From assembly GCA_963760735.1 (NCBI GenBank), contig CAVXEB010000004.1, positions 496,001 to 560,000 of the forward strand: 64,000 nt of DNA. The letters are read 5' to 3'. Below the pieces are notes generated by a model. It had not been told where the DNA came from, did no database searches, and worked only from the letters and a program-made list of their open reading frames with translations. Source of the DNA: CF-46 sp963760735. GTDB lineage: Bacteria > Chloroflexota > Limnocylindria > Limnocylindrales > CSP1-4. Positions 47,848 through 55,972 of this stretch are shown here, piece by piece (positions within the stretch are counted from its first letter, which is position 1; each line of letters begins with the position of its first letter). A program made the position numbers and the translations under genes.

Positions 47848-48138
47848 ATGACGCGCCGGCCTCGCTACCGGGCCGAACGCGCCACGGACCGTGAGGTCGG
47901 GGTGGTCGCAGCCGTGCTGCTGACCGGGTCGGAGAAGGCAGCCGCCCACCGCCTCGGCCTGGCGCACTCGACCGTGAAGCACCACCTGGCGAATGCCCGG
48001 TCGAAGGTGGGGGTGGCGACGACCGCACAGCTCGTGTGGATCCTAGCCCCGCGTCTGCCCGAGCGAGAGGACTCCGATCATCAGAACGAGACGCCTGAAC
48101 GTCGGTCTCCGGCGCCGGATCTCTCCGGATCAGGCTGA
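47848..48138 (+). CDS. Stand-alone LuxR-type HTH protein, copy 1
   Basis: A 96-residue protein that is almost only a LuxR/GerE helix-turn-helix: TDREVGVVAAVLLTGSEKAA, AHRLGLAHSTVKHHLANARS. No receiver or ligand domain. Its ATG overlaps the TGA of a 16-codon upstream frame (ATGA), suggesting translational coupling. A close paralogue with the same leader lies at 55670. It precedes a membrane protein/SRPBCC cassette. Confidence 0.78.
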   Translation: MTRRPRYRAERATDREVGVVAAVLLTGSEKAAAHRLGLAHSTVKHHLANARSKVGVATTAQLVWILAPRLPEREDSDHQNETPERRSPAPDLSGSG

Positions 48139-48216
48139 GTGGCACTGGTCCACCGCCAGGCAAACGGACAGACTTGCCAGAGGCCTCGGGGCGCTTTGAC
48201 GTGCGGTCCTCCAGGT

Positions 48217-48990
48217 ATGGACCCGGTTCAAGCGCGTCCGCAGCCGGGAGGCCTCCGTCCAGCGATGCCCCACCGTGTCGGCTTCTGGGCGGCCATCCTG
48301 ACCGTGCTCCTCACGGCAGCGACCGCCGTCGCAGGGGTCGCCACGCCCGCCAGGAGTGGCCCGTTCTGTGGCCCGACGACCTGGGCCTGCGTCCCCGCCC
48401 CGTACACCGACGTCGCCCAGTTCATTCCCGGCGACTACCTGTGGCTCATCCCGGCGATCCTGCTGGTGCCCGTCTTCGTCGTGCTCATGGCCGCGGTCCA
48501 CGACTACGCATCTGAGCCGCGGAAGATCTTCAGCCGGATCGCCCTGGCCTTCGCGCTCGCCTACGCGGTCGTGATCGGCATCGACTACTTCGCCCAGTTC
48601 GCGGTGGTCATCCCGAGCCTGCGGGCCGGTGAGACCGAGGGCTTGTCGCTGTTCACCCAGTACAACCCGCACGGACTGTTCATCGCCGGCGAGGCGTTCG
48701 GCTACCTCGCGATGAGCCTCGCGCTCCTGTTCCTCGCACCCGTCTTCGCCGGCGGCCGGATCGAGGGCGCCATCCGCTGGCTGTTCATGGGCGGCTTCGC
48801 CCTGGCCGTCCTGGCATTGGTCGGGCTGTGGATCGTCGGCGGCGACCTCATCGCCTTCGAGGTCGCGGTCCTATCGATCAACTGGATCGTCCTCATCGCC
48901 TCGGGCGTGCTCCTGAGCCTCGTCTTCCGGCGCGCGCTGCGGAACACGAGGGCGAGGCCGATCGGCGAGCCGGAGGCGAGAGCGACATGA
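48217..48990 (+). CDS. Multipass membrane protein
   Basis: A 257-residue protein with about seven hydrophobic helices, beginning with VGFWAAILTVLLTAATAVAG and including YLWLIPAILLVPVFVVLMAA and WLFMGGFALAVLALVGLWIV. A CGPTTWACVP cysteine pair is in the first loop. ATG 48265 is an alternative start. The family is unknown to me. Its stop overlaps the SRPBCC ATG (ATGA), so the two are coupled. Confidence 0.75.
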   Translation: MDPVQARPQPGGLRPAMPHRVGFWAAILTVLLTAATAVAGVATPARSGPFCGPTTWACVPAPYTDVAQFIPGDYLWLIPAILLVPVFVVLMAAVHDYASEPRKIFSRIALAFALAYAVVIGIDYFAQFAVVIPSLRAGETEGLSLFTQYNPHGLFIAGEAFGYLAMSLALLFLAPVFAGGRIEGAIRWLFMGGFALAVLALVGLWIVGGDLIAFEVAVLSINWIVLIASGVLLSLVFRRALRNTRARPIGEPEARAT

Positions 48991-49436
48991 TCCACATCAA
49001 GGGAGACATCGTTATCGACCGTCCCGTGGAGGTTGTGTTCGACTACGTCGCCGACGAGTGCAACGAGCCGAGCTACAACCCGCAGATGCGCGTCGCCGAG
49101 AAGATCTCGGACGGACCCATCGGTGTGGCCACGCAGTACCGGGCGGAGGTCGTGAGCGGGGGCCGGCCCGTCTCGATGGTCATCGAGTTCACGGCGTACG
49201 AGCGACCCCGGCGGCTCGCATCCAGGACCACGATGTCGTCCATGGACATCGCATACACCCTGACCTTCGAGCCCGTTCCGGAGGGGACCCGGATGCGCTG
49301 GTCGGGGGAGATCGAGCCGCACGGCATGCTCAATCTGATGGGCCCGCTGGTCGGGTGGATGGGTCGGCGACAAGAACTGCGAATCTGGACCGGCCTGAAG
49401 GACCTCCTCGAAGGGAAGGAAGCCTCGGCCCCCTAA
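48987..49436 (+). CDS. SRPBCC-family protein
   Basis: A 149-residue START/Bet v1-like lipid-binding fold. The N-terminal strand-helix MIHIKGDIVIDRPVEVVFDY and the pattern VADECNEPSYNP, then GTRMRWSGEIEP, fit the polyketide-cyclase/SRPBCC family. It should bind a hydrophobic ligand. The ATG overlaps the preceding membrane protein's stop. Confidence 0.83.
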   Translation: MIHIKGDIVIDRPVEVVFDYVADECNEPSYNPQMRVAEKISDGPIGVATQYRAEVVSGGRPVSMVIEFTAYERPRRLASRTTMSSMDIAYTLTFEPVPEGTRMRWSGEIEPHGMLNLMGPLVGWMGRRQELRIWTGLKDLLEGKEASAP

Positions 49437-49503
49437 GCCCGGTCGGAAACCCACCGACCCCGGGCACTGTTGCCCGTTCACCGTCGCTGCAAGGAGTACG
49501 CAC

Positions 49504-49878
49504 GTGTCCGATCAGGCCGTTCGAGTCGTCTGGTTCGGCGTGCTGCTGGTGCACGGTCTCGGACACTTCGGCGCCCTAGCGGCCCTGGCGTGGCTGGCCG
49601 CCCGCCCGGGGACCTCGACTGGCGCGTGGACCGCGGCGCGGTCGTGGCTCGTGCCCTCACTCTCTCCAGGCACCGCGACCATCGTGGCGAGCGTGTTCTG
49701 GATCGCGGCGCTCGTCGGATTCGTGGCGGCCGCGCTGTTGTTCTGGTTCGGTAGCGGAGACGCGTGGCAGCCCCTCGCCATCGCATCGGCCGTCGTCTCG
49801 ACGCTTGGGATCGTCCTCTTCTTCGGGACCTGGCCGATGTTCAACACGGTCGCCGCGCTTATGAGCCACGCTCGATGA
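49504..49878 (+). CDS. Small four-helix membrane protein
   Basis: A 124-residue protein with about four hydrophobic segments (VVWFGVLLVHGLGHFGALAA, FWIAALVGFVAAALLFWFGS, VVSTLGIVLFFGTWPMF). GTG at 49504 has AAGGAG nine bases upstream. The HGLGHFG histidines in helix 1 might bind metal or heme, but I have no family match. The stop overlaps the next ATG. Confidence 0.72.
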   Translation: MSDQAVRVVWFGVLLVHGLGHFGALAALAWLAARPGTSTGAWTAARSWLVPSLSPGTATIVASVFWIAALVGFVAAALLFWFGSGDAWQPLAIASAVVSTLGIVLFFGTWPMFNTVAALMSHAR

Positions 49879-50120
49879 GAGACGGGCACCTGCGAGGCTC
49901 GATTCCGACGACGCCGACCGCCCGTCAGGTCGACGTCCTCGCCGCCTTCGTTGCCGCCGGAGGATCCGTATCGGACGCGGCCGCGCGCGTCGGCATCCGG
50001 CCGAGCACAGCGAAACGCCATCTCGCCGATCTGCGGGCGCGGTCGGGCCTGACCACGGAGCAGCTGATCTACCGAGGCAGGGCAGCAGGCTGGCTGGTCG
50101 TCCCGTCCCTGGATAGCTAA
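49875..50120 (+). CDS. Stand-alone LuxR-like HTH protein
   Basis: An 81-residue protein consisting of a GerE-like HTH: TARQVDVLAAFVAAGGSVSD, ARVGIRPSTAKRHLADLRAR. It resembles the two small LuxR proteins at 47.8 and 55.7 kb in size and layout but is more divergent. The ATG overlaps the membrane-protein stop (ATGA). It ends tail-to-tail with the Crp/Fnr gene. Confidence 0.75.
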   Translation: MRDGHLRGSIPTTPTARQVDVLAAFVAAGGSVSDAAARVGIRPSTAKRHLADLRARSGLTTEQLIYRGRAAGWLVVPSLDS

Positions 50121-50881
50121 GGCGTCGCCTCGGCTGGGTGAGCCTTGAGTGCCCGCGGGAGCGGTGGCCCGACGAGCCGAGCGTACTCGTCGCGGATGAA
50201 CGCGTAGCACTCGCACGTCGCGGCCTCGAGTCCGGGCCGATCGACGATCTCGATGAAGCCACGGCGGGTCGCGATGAGGCCCTGCCGGCTCAGGTCGGAC
50301 GCCACCGCCGACACGGTCTGGCGGCGCACTCCGAGCATCAACGCGAGGAACTCATGAGTCATCGTGAACTCGTCCTGCGCCACGCGGTCGTCCATCTCGA
50401 GCATCCATCGAGCTGCCCGAGCCTCCACGGCGTGGAAGCGCTCACAGCCGATGATCTGGCCGCGGATCTCCAGGACGGCCTGGGTGTACCCATGGAGCAC
50501 CCTGAGGAGCGGCGCATTCCGGGCGACCTCGGCCTGGAAGGCCGCAGCGCGAAGGCGTAGGAACGCTCCCGGCGCCTGGCAGATGGCCTCCATGGGATAG
50601 GTGAGCGCACCGAGATAGACGCCGAGACCCACCATGCCGTCGCTGCCAACCAGGTTGACAGCGACGGACGACCCGTTGCGCATCTGCTGGAGCACGGACA
50701 GGACCCCGGTCTCGGGGAAGTAGACATGCCGGATCGGGCGGTCCGGCCGCATGACCTTGACATGCCCCTTAAGGACGACCGGCTCGAGGCCTGCCCGTAG
50801 CTGCGCCTCGGCTGCCGGGTCCGCAATGCGGAGAGCCGCGAGGAGGCGGTTTCGTGGCGGGAGGTAGTCCACCAGCTGCAT
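50117..50881 (-). CDS. Crp/Fnr-family transcription regulator
   Basis: A 254-residue regulator with an N-terminal cyclic-nucleotide-binding-like beta-barrel (VVLKGHVKVMRPDRPIRHVY, FPETGVLSVLQQMRNG) and a C-terminal winged helix (THEFLALMLGVRRQTVSAVA). No N-terminal Fnr-type cysteine cluster and no clear cAMP phosphate-binding RxxE/RAAT signature, so the effector is unknown. It resembles Crp-like regulators of the CmeR/"FxxSxxL" stress type only loosely. The preceding 275 bases to 51156 are a divergent promoter region. Confidence 0.87.
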   Translation of the reverse strand: MQLVDYLPPRNRLLAALRIADPAAEAQLRAGLEPVVLKGHVKVMRPDRPIRHVYFPETGVLSVLQQMRNGSSVAVNLVGSDGMVGLGVYLGALTYPMEAICQAPGAFLRLRAAAFQAEVARNAPLLRVLHGYTQAVLEIRGQIIGCERFHAVEARAARWMLEMDDRVAQDEFTMTHEFLALMLGVRRQTVSAVASDLSRQGLIATRRGFIEIVDRPGLEAATCECYAFIRDEYARLVGPPLPRALKAHPAEATP

Positions 50882-51156
50882 CCGACCCTTTCCGAGCGGC
50901 CCACAACAAGACCAGCGTGGCCTACATGGCTACCGATCGTCGGATCCCCATTTTGCCTTCCGCCACCGAGTGTCGCCCAACAGGCAGACGCGTACCCGTG
51001 CGAGGCGCAGGTTAGCGAGTCAGACGTGCCACTGGCGTTTGTACGCCTAGGGCCAAATGGCTCCAAACACGTTCTTCCGCCGGGGAGGGGCTGGAGTCTG
51101 GCGCTCATTTGGAGCAAGCGGAAGCCCGCTCAGCGCACTACGAAAGGACACCCCTC

Positions 51157-51951
51157 ATGTCTATCGCTTCGCGAGCATCCGCAATGAGCTCGATGCGGAA
51201 GACCGCGCTCGTCGCGGGCATCCTCTACCTGATCACCTTCATTTCGGTCGCGACACTGACCCTCTACAGCCCGGTGCTGAAGGACCCGGCCTACATCCTG
51301 AGCTCCGGAAGCGACGCCGGCCTGCGCTGGGGCGCCCTCATCGATGTGATCGTCGCGCTCGCCGGCATCGGCACCGCCATCACGCTGTACCCGGTCGTCA
51401 GGCGCCAGAACGAGGCCGTCGCCCTTGGGTTCGTTACCTCCCGCGTCATCGAGGGCGCGATGCTCCTCACGGGTGTCGTGAGCCTTCTCTCGCTCGCGTC
51501 CCTGCACCAGGTGGGCGCCGCGGCCGGCGCCGACTCGACCGCGCTTCTCACCAGTGGCGCCTCGTTCGTCGGGACGTACAACGCGGCGTTCCTGATCGGC
51601 GGGACCCTCATGCCCGCGATGAATGCCCTCCTGCTCGGGTACCTGATGTACCGATCCAGCCTCGTGCCGCGACTCATTCCCGTGATCGGACTCGTCGGCG
51701 GCGTCTTGATGACGTCTTCCGTGATCGGACAGATCCTCGGCATCAACGAGAAGATCTCGGTGTGGTCTCTCATCGCGCTCCTCCCGATCTTTCTCTGGGA
51801 GCTGTCGCTCGGCCTGTGGATGACGTTCAAGGGCTTCCGCAAGGACGCACCGCTCATGGTCGAGGCTGCTGCCGAAGACGCGAGCCTGGTGGGCCCGGCA
51901 GCGCCACTGCCTTCACGACCCATCGTGGCGCCGCTGGCAGGCCCGGCATGA
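51157..51951 (+). CDS. DUF4386 membrane protein
   Basis: A 264-residue protein with about six to seven membrane segments. SMRKTALVAGILYLITFISV, the GALIDVIVALAGIGTAITLY segment and LVPRLIPVIGLVGGVLM match the DUF4386 pattern, often found near regulators and oxidoreductases in Actinobacteria and Chloroflexota. ATG at 51157 has GAAAGGA upstream. Function unknown. The stop overlaps the downstream ATG. Confidence 0.83.
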   Translation: MSIASRASAMSSMRKTALVAGILYLITFISVATLTLYSPVLKDPAYILSSGSDAGLRWGALIDVIVALAGIGTAITLYPVVRRQNEAVALGFVTSRVIEGAMLLTGVVSLLSLASLHQVGAAAGADSTALLTSGASFVGTYNAAFLIGGTLMPAMNALLLGYLMYRSSLVPRLIPVIGLVGGVLMTSSVIGQILGINEKISVWSLIALLPIFLWELSLGLWMTFKGFRKDAPLMVEAAAEDASLVGPAAPLPSRPIVAPLAGPA

Positions 51952-52415
51952 CCGCCGGGCAGGAGCGGACTGCCAAGATCCCTCCCCGGGTGTTCGCTCG
52001 CACCGCCTGGGTGCTGCACCGCGCCCTCCTTCGGCTCAGCGGGGGCCGGATCGGTCTCAGGCCCCCGGGCAAGACGTTCGGGATGCTCAAGCTCTCGACG
52101 GTTGGGCGGCGCTCGGGCCAGGCCCGGGTCGCGATCGTGGGCTACTACGAGGACGGGCCCAACCTCGTCACGCTGGCCATGAACGGCTGGGGCGAGGCCG
52201 AGCCCGCGTGGTGGCTCAACCTCCAGGCGCAGCCGAATACGACGGTCGAGCTGAACGAGGGTCGCCGGGCCGTCCGCGGTCGCGCCGCGGAAGGCGAGGA
52301 GCGCGATCGTCTCTGGGCGCGGTGGGGCGAGTTCAGCCCCGACTACGACGCCTGGGCGGCGATGCGCTCCGGGCAGACCGCGGTCGTGGTGCTCGAACCT
52401 CGCGCCGCCGTCTGA
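51948..52415 (+). CDS. Deazaflavin (F420)-dependent nitroreductase-family protein
   Basis: A 155-residue split-barrel protein of the DDN/FDOR-B type. LKLSTVGRRSGQARVAIVGY, then LVTLAMNGWGEAEPAWWLNL and QAQPNTTVEL, is the canonical signature. These enzymes use coenzyme F420 or bind flavins and reduce or sequester quinones and other ligands. The ATG overlaps the DUF4386 stop (ATGA), so the two form a transcription unit. It is the last intact gene before a phage remnant. Confidence 0.87.
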   Translation: MTAGQERTAKIPPRVFARTAWVLHRALLRLSGGRIGLRPPGKTFGMLKLSTVGRRSGQARVAIVGYYEDGPNLVTLAMNGWGEAEPAWWLNLQAQPNTTVELNEGRRAVRGRAAEGEERDRLWARWGEFSPDYDAWAAMRSGQTAVVVLEPRAAV

Positions 52416-52580
52416 TGGGAAGGGGCCCGGATGCACGCTTCTGGGTCCCTCATCCCTGGGCTCTTGCCTCTTTCTGACGGGGTGTCGATCGCAACGGTCG
52501 CGTCCCACCTCGTCGTGATCCCACAGGCGTAGCACCGCAGGCGAATAGACCGGCCAGCCACGCCTGCGGACGATCTGCGG

Positions 52581-53056
52581 GTGAAGCTGTGCACGGTCTG
52601 CGGTGTCGTCACCAGCCGCGCTGGTAGCCGCTGCACCGAGCACGCTCGCCAGTCCAACCGCAGCCGGCACAACGCCCTGTACAGCACGCGGGCCTGGCAA
52701 CGGCTCAGCGCCCGCGTCCTTCGTGCCTGGCGCGGCGAGCACGGCGACTGGTGTCCGGGCTACAGCGCGCCGCCCACCAAGCGTCGGACCTGACCGTCGA
52801 TCACGTCGTCCCGCTCGCCGCTGGCGGTGCGCCGTTCGACATCGCCAACGCCGTCGTGCTGTGCCGCTCGTGCAACTCGACGAAGGGTGCGTCGACCGAC
52901 CGGGGCGGGGTAGCCCATGTGGCGACGCGGATGCCCGCAGACCGCGCCCGGCGACTGTGTGCACGCGGCCGGGTTTCGCGGATTATCCCGGTCGCCGATC
53001 GGGGATCGGGGCAGGTTCGCCCGTGGGCGCCCACGTTGGCCCACGTGCCGCGATGA
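52581..53056 (+). pseudogene. HNH endonuclease, phage type, with frameshift
   Basis: The first half has paired CxxC (LCTVCGVV), RSRHNALYSTRAWQRLSARV and GDWCPGY, typical of phage HNH proteins. The second half, in another frame, has the HNH core LTVDHVVPLAAGG and the closing LCRSCNSTKG. The two join if one missing base is restored at about 52765-52776, giving 158 residues. Start GTG at 52581. Either a dead homing/packaging nuclease or an assembly indel. It opens a short phage-derived block. Confidence 0.78.
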
Positions 53057-53092
53057 GCCCGACCGTGGCCACAGACGCGACCGAACGGAGAA

Positions 53093-53118
53093 GGGCCCCG
53101 GGTTCGCGCCCGGGGCCC
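53093..53118. terminator. Strong hairpin
   Basis: GGGCCCCGGG, loop TTCGCG, CCCGGGGCCC: ten perfect base pairs between convergent genes (HNH and the 53.1-kb gene). It is followed by TTCTCC on the minus side. Confidence 0.75.
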
Positions 53119-53142
53119 GAGGGTGCGCTGGGGGTGACCGGG

Positions 53143-53433
53143 CTATCCGGCGTCGCCCTGCGCGCCGGCCTCCGGCGTGATCGGCTTGGGTCCGCTCTTG
53201 CTGCGCTTCTTGATCGGCTCCGCGATGGGCTCCGGCTCGGCCGCCTCGCCCTCGGCCGCCTTGCGGGCCAGGGCCGCCTTGCGCAGCGCGTTCGTGTACT
53301 GGTTCCAGTGGGTCTTGCACATCCGCCCGAGGCCGTCCTTCTGGCTCGGCTGGACCGGGAACTCGTCGGTGGGCGCCTCGTGCGCCTCGATCCCGAACTT
53401 GGTCGACCCGATGCACTTCCGCATCTCTGCCAT
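53143..53433 (-). CDS. Hypothetical phage-like protein
   Basis: A 96-residue protein. The N-terminal half has a cysteine/histidine pattern (MRKCIGSTKFGIEAHEAP and GRMCKTHWNQYTNALR) that could bind zinc. The C-terminal half is Ala/Glu/Lys-rich and ends in a basic Pro-rich tail. ATG at 53433 has AAAGGA nine bases upstream. Its neighbours are an HNH nuclease and a ParB-type phage methylase, so a phage origin is likely. Family not recognised. Confidence 0.68.
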   Translation of the reverse strand: MAEMRKCIGSTKFGIEAHEAPTDEFPVQPSQKDGLGRMCKTHWNQYTNALRKAALARKAAEGEAAEPEPIAEPIKKRSKSGPKPITPEAGAQGDAG

Positions 53434-53534
53434 GTTGTTCGTCCTTTCGCTCGCCAACGCCGACCTGGCGTTGCGGCGGACATCCATCACGCTGCCGGCG
53501 CGACGATGCAAGGCCGACGATCGGCGGCCGCCCG

Positions 53535-54053
53535 ATGACCACGACCCGGGTGGCCGCCCCGACGGCGTCCTGGCGCAACCGGATCACCGGGTCCGGTGAG
53601 GAGGCGCCCGACCAGCTCCTGGCCAACCCCGCGAACTGGCGGATCCATCCGAAGGCGCAGCAGGACGCGCTCGCTGGCGCGCTCGATGCGGTGGGCTGGG
53701 TCCAGCAGGTGCTCGTCAACCGGAGCTCCGGCTTCGTCGTCGACGGCCACGCTCGTGTCGCGCTCGCGCTCAGCCGCGGCGAGCCGACCGTACCGGTCCT
53801 GTACGTCGACCTCGCGCCCGAGGAGGAGGCGCTCGTTCTCGCGACCCTGGACCCGATCGGCGCGATGGCCGGCCGCGACGACGAGAAGCTCAAGGCCCTC
53901 CTGGCAGACGTCACAGTCGACGACGCCGGGCTCCTCGCCTTGCTCGGCGACCTCGGCGGCCACGAGCCGAAGGCCGGACTCACCGATCCCGACGAGGTCC
54001 CCGAGCCGCCCGAGGAGCCGTCCGTCAAGCCGGGCGAGCTCTGGCGGCTCGGT
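53535..54053 (+). pseudogene. ParB-nuclease-domain DNA methylase, 3' truncated
   Basis: The N-terminal ~170 residues are a phage-type ParB/sulfiredoxin-like domain: LLANPANWRIHPKAQQDALA, VVDGHARVALALSRGE, VPVLYVDLAPEEEALVLATL. A spacer and the phrase VKPGELWRLG follow, the point where such proteins pass into a DNA N6-adenine/C5 methyltransferase (normally HRLLCGDA). At 54053 the sequence switches abruptly to the antisense of a reductase gene, so the methylase domain is lost. The open frame drifts to 54332 only as shadow. Confidence 0.8.
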
Positions 54054-54460
54054 AGCGCCCGGTTCATCGACAGGCTGCCGTGCGAGCGCAGAGGCACGTT
54101 GGACTCCTCCTTGAGCCGGGCGACCACGTCGACGGCGTCGCCGCGCACGAGGGTCGCGTCGGGCCAATCGAGGGGTTCTTCGAGCGTCGTCGAGACGACC
54201 GTGGTCGGCAGGTTCCTCAGCGCGCCGTTGACCGGGTCGACGTCCTTCAAGAACCCGGTTCGCGGGCCAATGGACTGCATGAACATCCGAATTGTGCTCG
54301 CGCCGAGGACCAGCCGCTGCGGCTCCCGATAGAGGGCGAGACGGCGGTCGAGGAACTCCGGCCCCTGCTTGCCCCAGTAACCGCCCCAATCGCCTTCGGC
54401 GCCGTAGGAGCCGTAGCCGTCGAGGGTCGAGAACACGTCGTAGGTGTAGAGAGCGGTCAA
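54054..54460 (-). pseudogene. Dihydrofolate-reductase-family (RibD C-terminal) protein, 3' truncated
   Basis: The first ~135 residues are a RibD/YyaP-like reductase: LYTYDVFSTLDGYGSYG, RLVLGASTIRMF, ATLVRGDAVDVVARLKEESN, then SHGSLSMNRAL, where the frame leaves the family. The rest (normally ~50 more residues with the GL-V-D-x-V motif) is absent, replaced by the end of the phage ParB-methylase gene. TTG at 54460 has GAGGAA upstream. The junction lies within 54053-54056. Confidence 0.8.
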
Positions 54461-54605
54461 GATGGTTTCCTCGCGTTTCCGGCCTAACTGCTCGCGCCGA
54501 CGCTTTCCGACTGGTCGTGGTCACCCGAGGCGCCCAAGCTCGGAGTGACGTGACTCGGGGCCCGTGGGAGTAGCATCACCGCCTCGCGGGAGGAGGTCGC
54601 TGTCG

Positions 54606-55472
54606 ATGTCGACATCGGAGGCTCGGGTCTTCGACCCAGTCGCATACAAGAACACGACCCGCGAGCAATGGCAGACGGCCGCGGAGGCCTGGCACCGGTG
54701 GGGGCCGACGCTGGAGGCCTGGCTTGGCCAAGCGACCCAGGCGATGCTTGACATGGCTGGCGTCAAGGGCGGCGCTCGGGTCCTTGACGTGGCCGCGGGT
54801 GCGGGCGGGCAGACGGTCGCGGCGGCCCGACGGGTCGGGCCGAGCGGGACAGTTCTTGCCACCGACATCTCCCCTGCGATCCTGGGATATGCGCAGGCTG
54901 AGGCCTCGACGGCCGGACTGTCGAACGTGACGACCCGGGTGACGGACGGCGAGGACCTCGAGGTGGAGCCGGGATCGTTCGATGCCGTGATCTCGCGCCT
55001 CGGACTGATGTATTTCCCCGACCTGCAAAAGGCACTCCGGGAGATGCGCCGCGCATTGCGCGAGGGCGGACGGGTCGCGGCCATCGTCTACTCGACGCCC
55101 GAACGCAATCCGTTCAACTCGATCCCGATGTCGATCATCAGGCGACGTGCCGCGCTACCGCCGCTGCTGCCCGGACAGCCTGGGCCGTTCCGCCTCGGGG
55201 CGCCGGGCGTGGTCGCGGCCGCCTTGGAGACCGCCGGCTTTCATGACGTCGAGACCCGCCTGGTCGACTCGTTACTTCGGCTGACGTCAGCCGCCGAGTG
55301 TGTTCGATTCGAGCGAGAGTCGTTCGGAGCGCTGCGCCAGATGCTCTCCGGCTTGTCCGAGTCCAAGCGCAACGAGGCCTGGGTCGAGATCGAAACGGCG
55401 TTGGCCACGTTCGAGGGTCCACACGGTTTCGTTGGGCCGTGCCAGCTGGTCGTCGCCGCAGGGATCAGGTAG
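54606..55472 (+). CDS. UbiE-like SAM-dependent methyltransferase
   Basis: A 288-residue class I methyltransferase. Motif I VLDVAAGAGGQTVAAARRVG is near residue 60, the acidic loop ATDISPAILGYA follows, and VISRLGLMYFPDLQKALREM is the post-motif region of the UbiE/Methyltransf_25 type. ATG at 54606 has GGAGGAGG ten bases upstream. Substrate unknown. Its promoter region touches the truncated reductase. Confidence 0.87.
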   Translation: MSTSEARVFDPVAYKNTTREQWQTAAEAWHRWGPTLEAWLGQATQAMLDMAGVKGGARVLDVAAGAGGQTVAAARRVGPSGTVLATDISPAILGYAQAEASTAGLSNVTTRVTDGEDLEVEPGSFDAVISRLGLMYFPDLQKALREMRRALREGGRVAAIVYSTPERNPFNSIPMSIIRRRAALPPLLPGQPGPFRLGAPGVVAAALETAGFHDVETRLVDSLLRLTSAAECVRFERESFGALRQMLSGLSESKRNEAWVEIETALATFEGPHGFVGPCQLVVAAGIR

Positions 55473-55570
55473 CCCGGCAACGATGGCAGAGTGCGAGCTC
55501 GGCGCGGACGCGATCCGTCTCCGACTCGACGCTACCGCCCGTCATCGAGCTCAACGGGCAACGCTGCTGA

Positions 55571-55589
55571 GTTTGGTTGGGGCGAGAGG
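55571..55589. repeat. tRNA-end-like direct repeat, copy 1
   Basis: GTTTGGTTGGGGCGAGAGG. With one change it equals the repeat at 59688-59706. Read in reverse it is CCTCTCGCCCC(G/A)ACCA, the 3' acceptor and CCA of a proline-type tRNA. Probably an attachment-site remnant. Confidence 0.5.
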
Positions 55590-55622
55590 CATAGCCCCGC
55601 CACCACCGACCTTCCGATCACG

Positions 55623-55673
55623 ATGCGGCTCGCCGAGCCTCCGGAGCCGTTCGACTGGCTCAGAAGCGCATGA
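55623..55673 (+). CDS. Conserved 16-codon upstream frame
   Basis: A short frame, MRLAEPPEPFDWLRSA, whose TGA overlaps the ATG of the following LuxR gene. The same peptide, in the same relation to the LuxR start, occurs at 47801-47851, while flanking bases have diverged. This suggests a translated leader peptide or the preserved end of a lost gene. Confidence 0.45.
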   Translation: MRLAEPPEPFDWLRSA

Positions 55674-55918
55674 CGCGACGGTCCCCTCGCGACGGCGCCG
55701 ATCGCGCGACCGAGCGCGAGGTCGGCGTGGTCGCGGCTGTTCTTGTTGCCGGGTCGGAGAAGGCGGCCGCCCACCGCCTCGGTCTCTCGCACTCGACCGT
55801 GAAGCACCACCTAGCGAACGCGCGATTGAAGGTCAGGGCGGCGACCATGGCGCAGCTCATCTGGATCCTGGCGGCCCGGCTGCCGGAGCCCGCAAGCCGA
55901 GTGGAGACGGACGAGTAG
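55670..55918 (+). CDS. Stand-alone LuxR-type HTH protein, copy 2
   Basis: An 82-residue paralogue of the 47.8-kb protein: ATEREVGVVAAVLVAGSEKA, AHRLGLSHSTVKHHLANARL, MAQLIWILAARLPEP. It lacks any sensing domain. The ATG is coupled to the conserved leader frame. It stands just upstream of a serine-recombinase remnant, which suggests the cassette moved with a mobile element. Confidence 0.78.
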   Translation: MTRRSPRDGADRATEREVGVVAAVLVAGSEKAAAHRLGLSHSTVKHHLANARLKVRAATMAQLIWILAARLPEPASRVETDE

Positions 55919-55972
55919 CGATCCGCTCGACGTCGGTCTCGGCGCGGGAACGACGGGGTGTAGCCTGCGGCC

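Noticed and set aside
54054..54332. C-terminal continuation of the ParB-methylase frame
   Set aside because: It reads antisense through the reductase gene; Ser/Thr/Arg-rich with no methylase motif.
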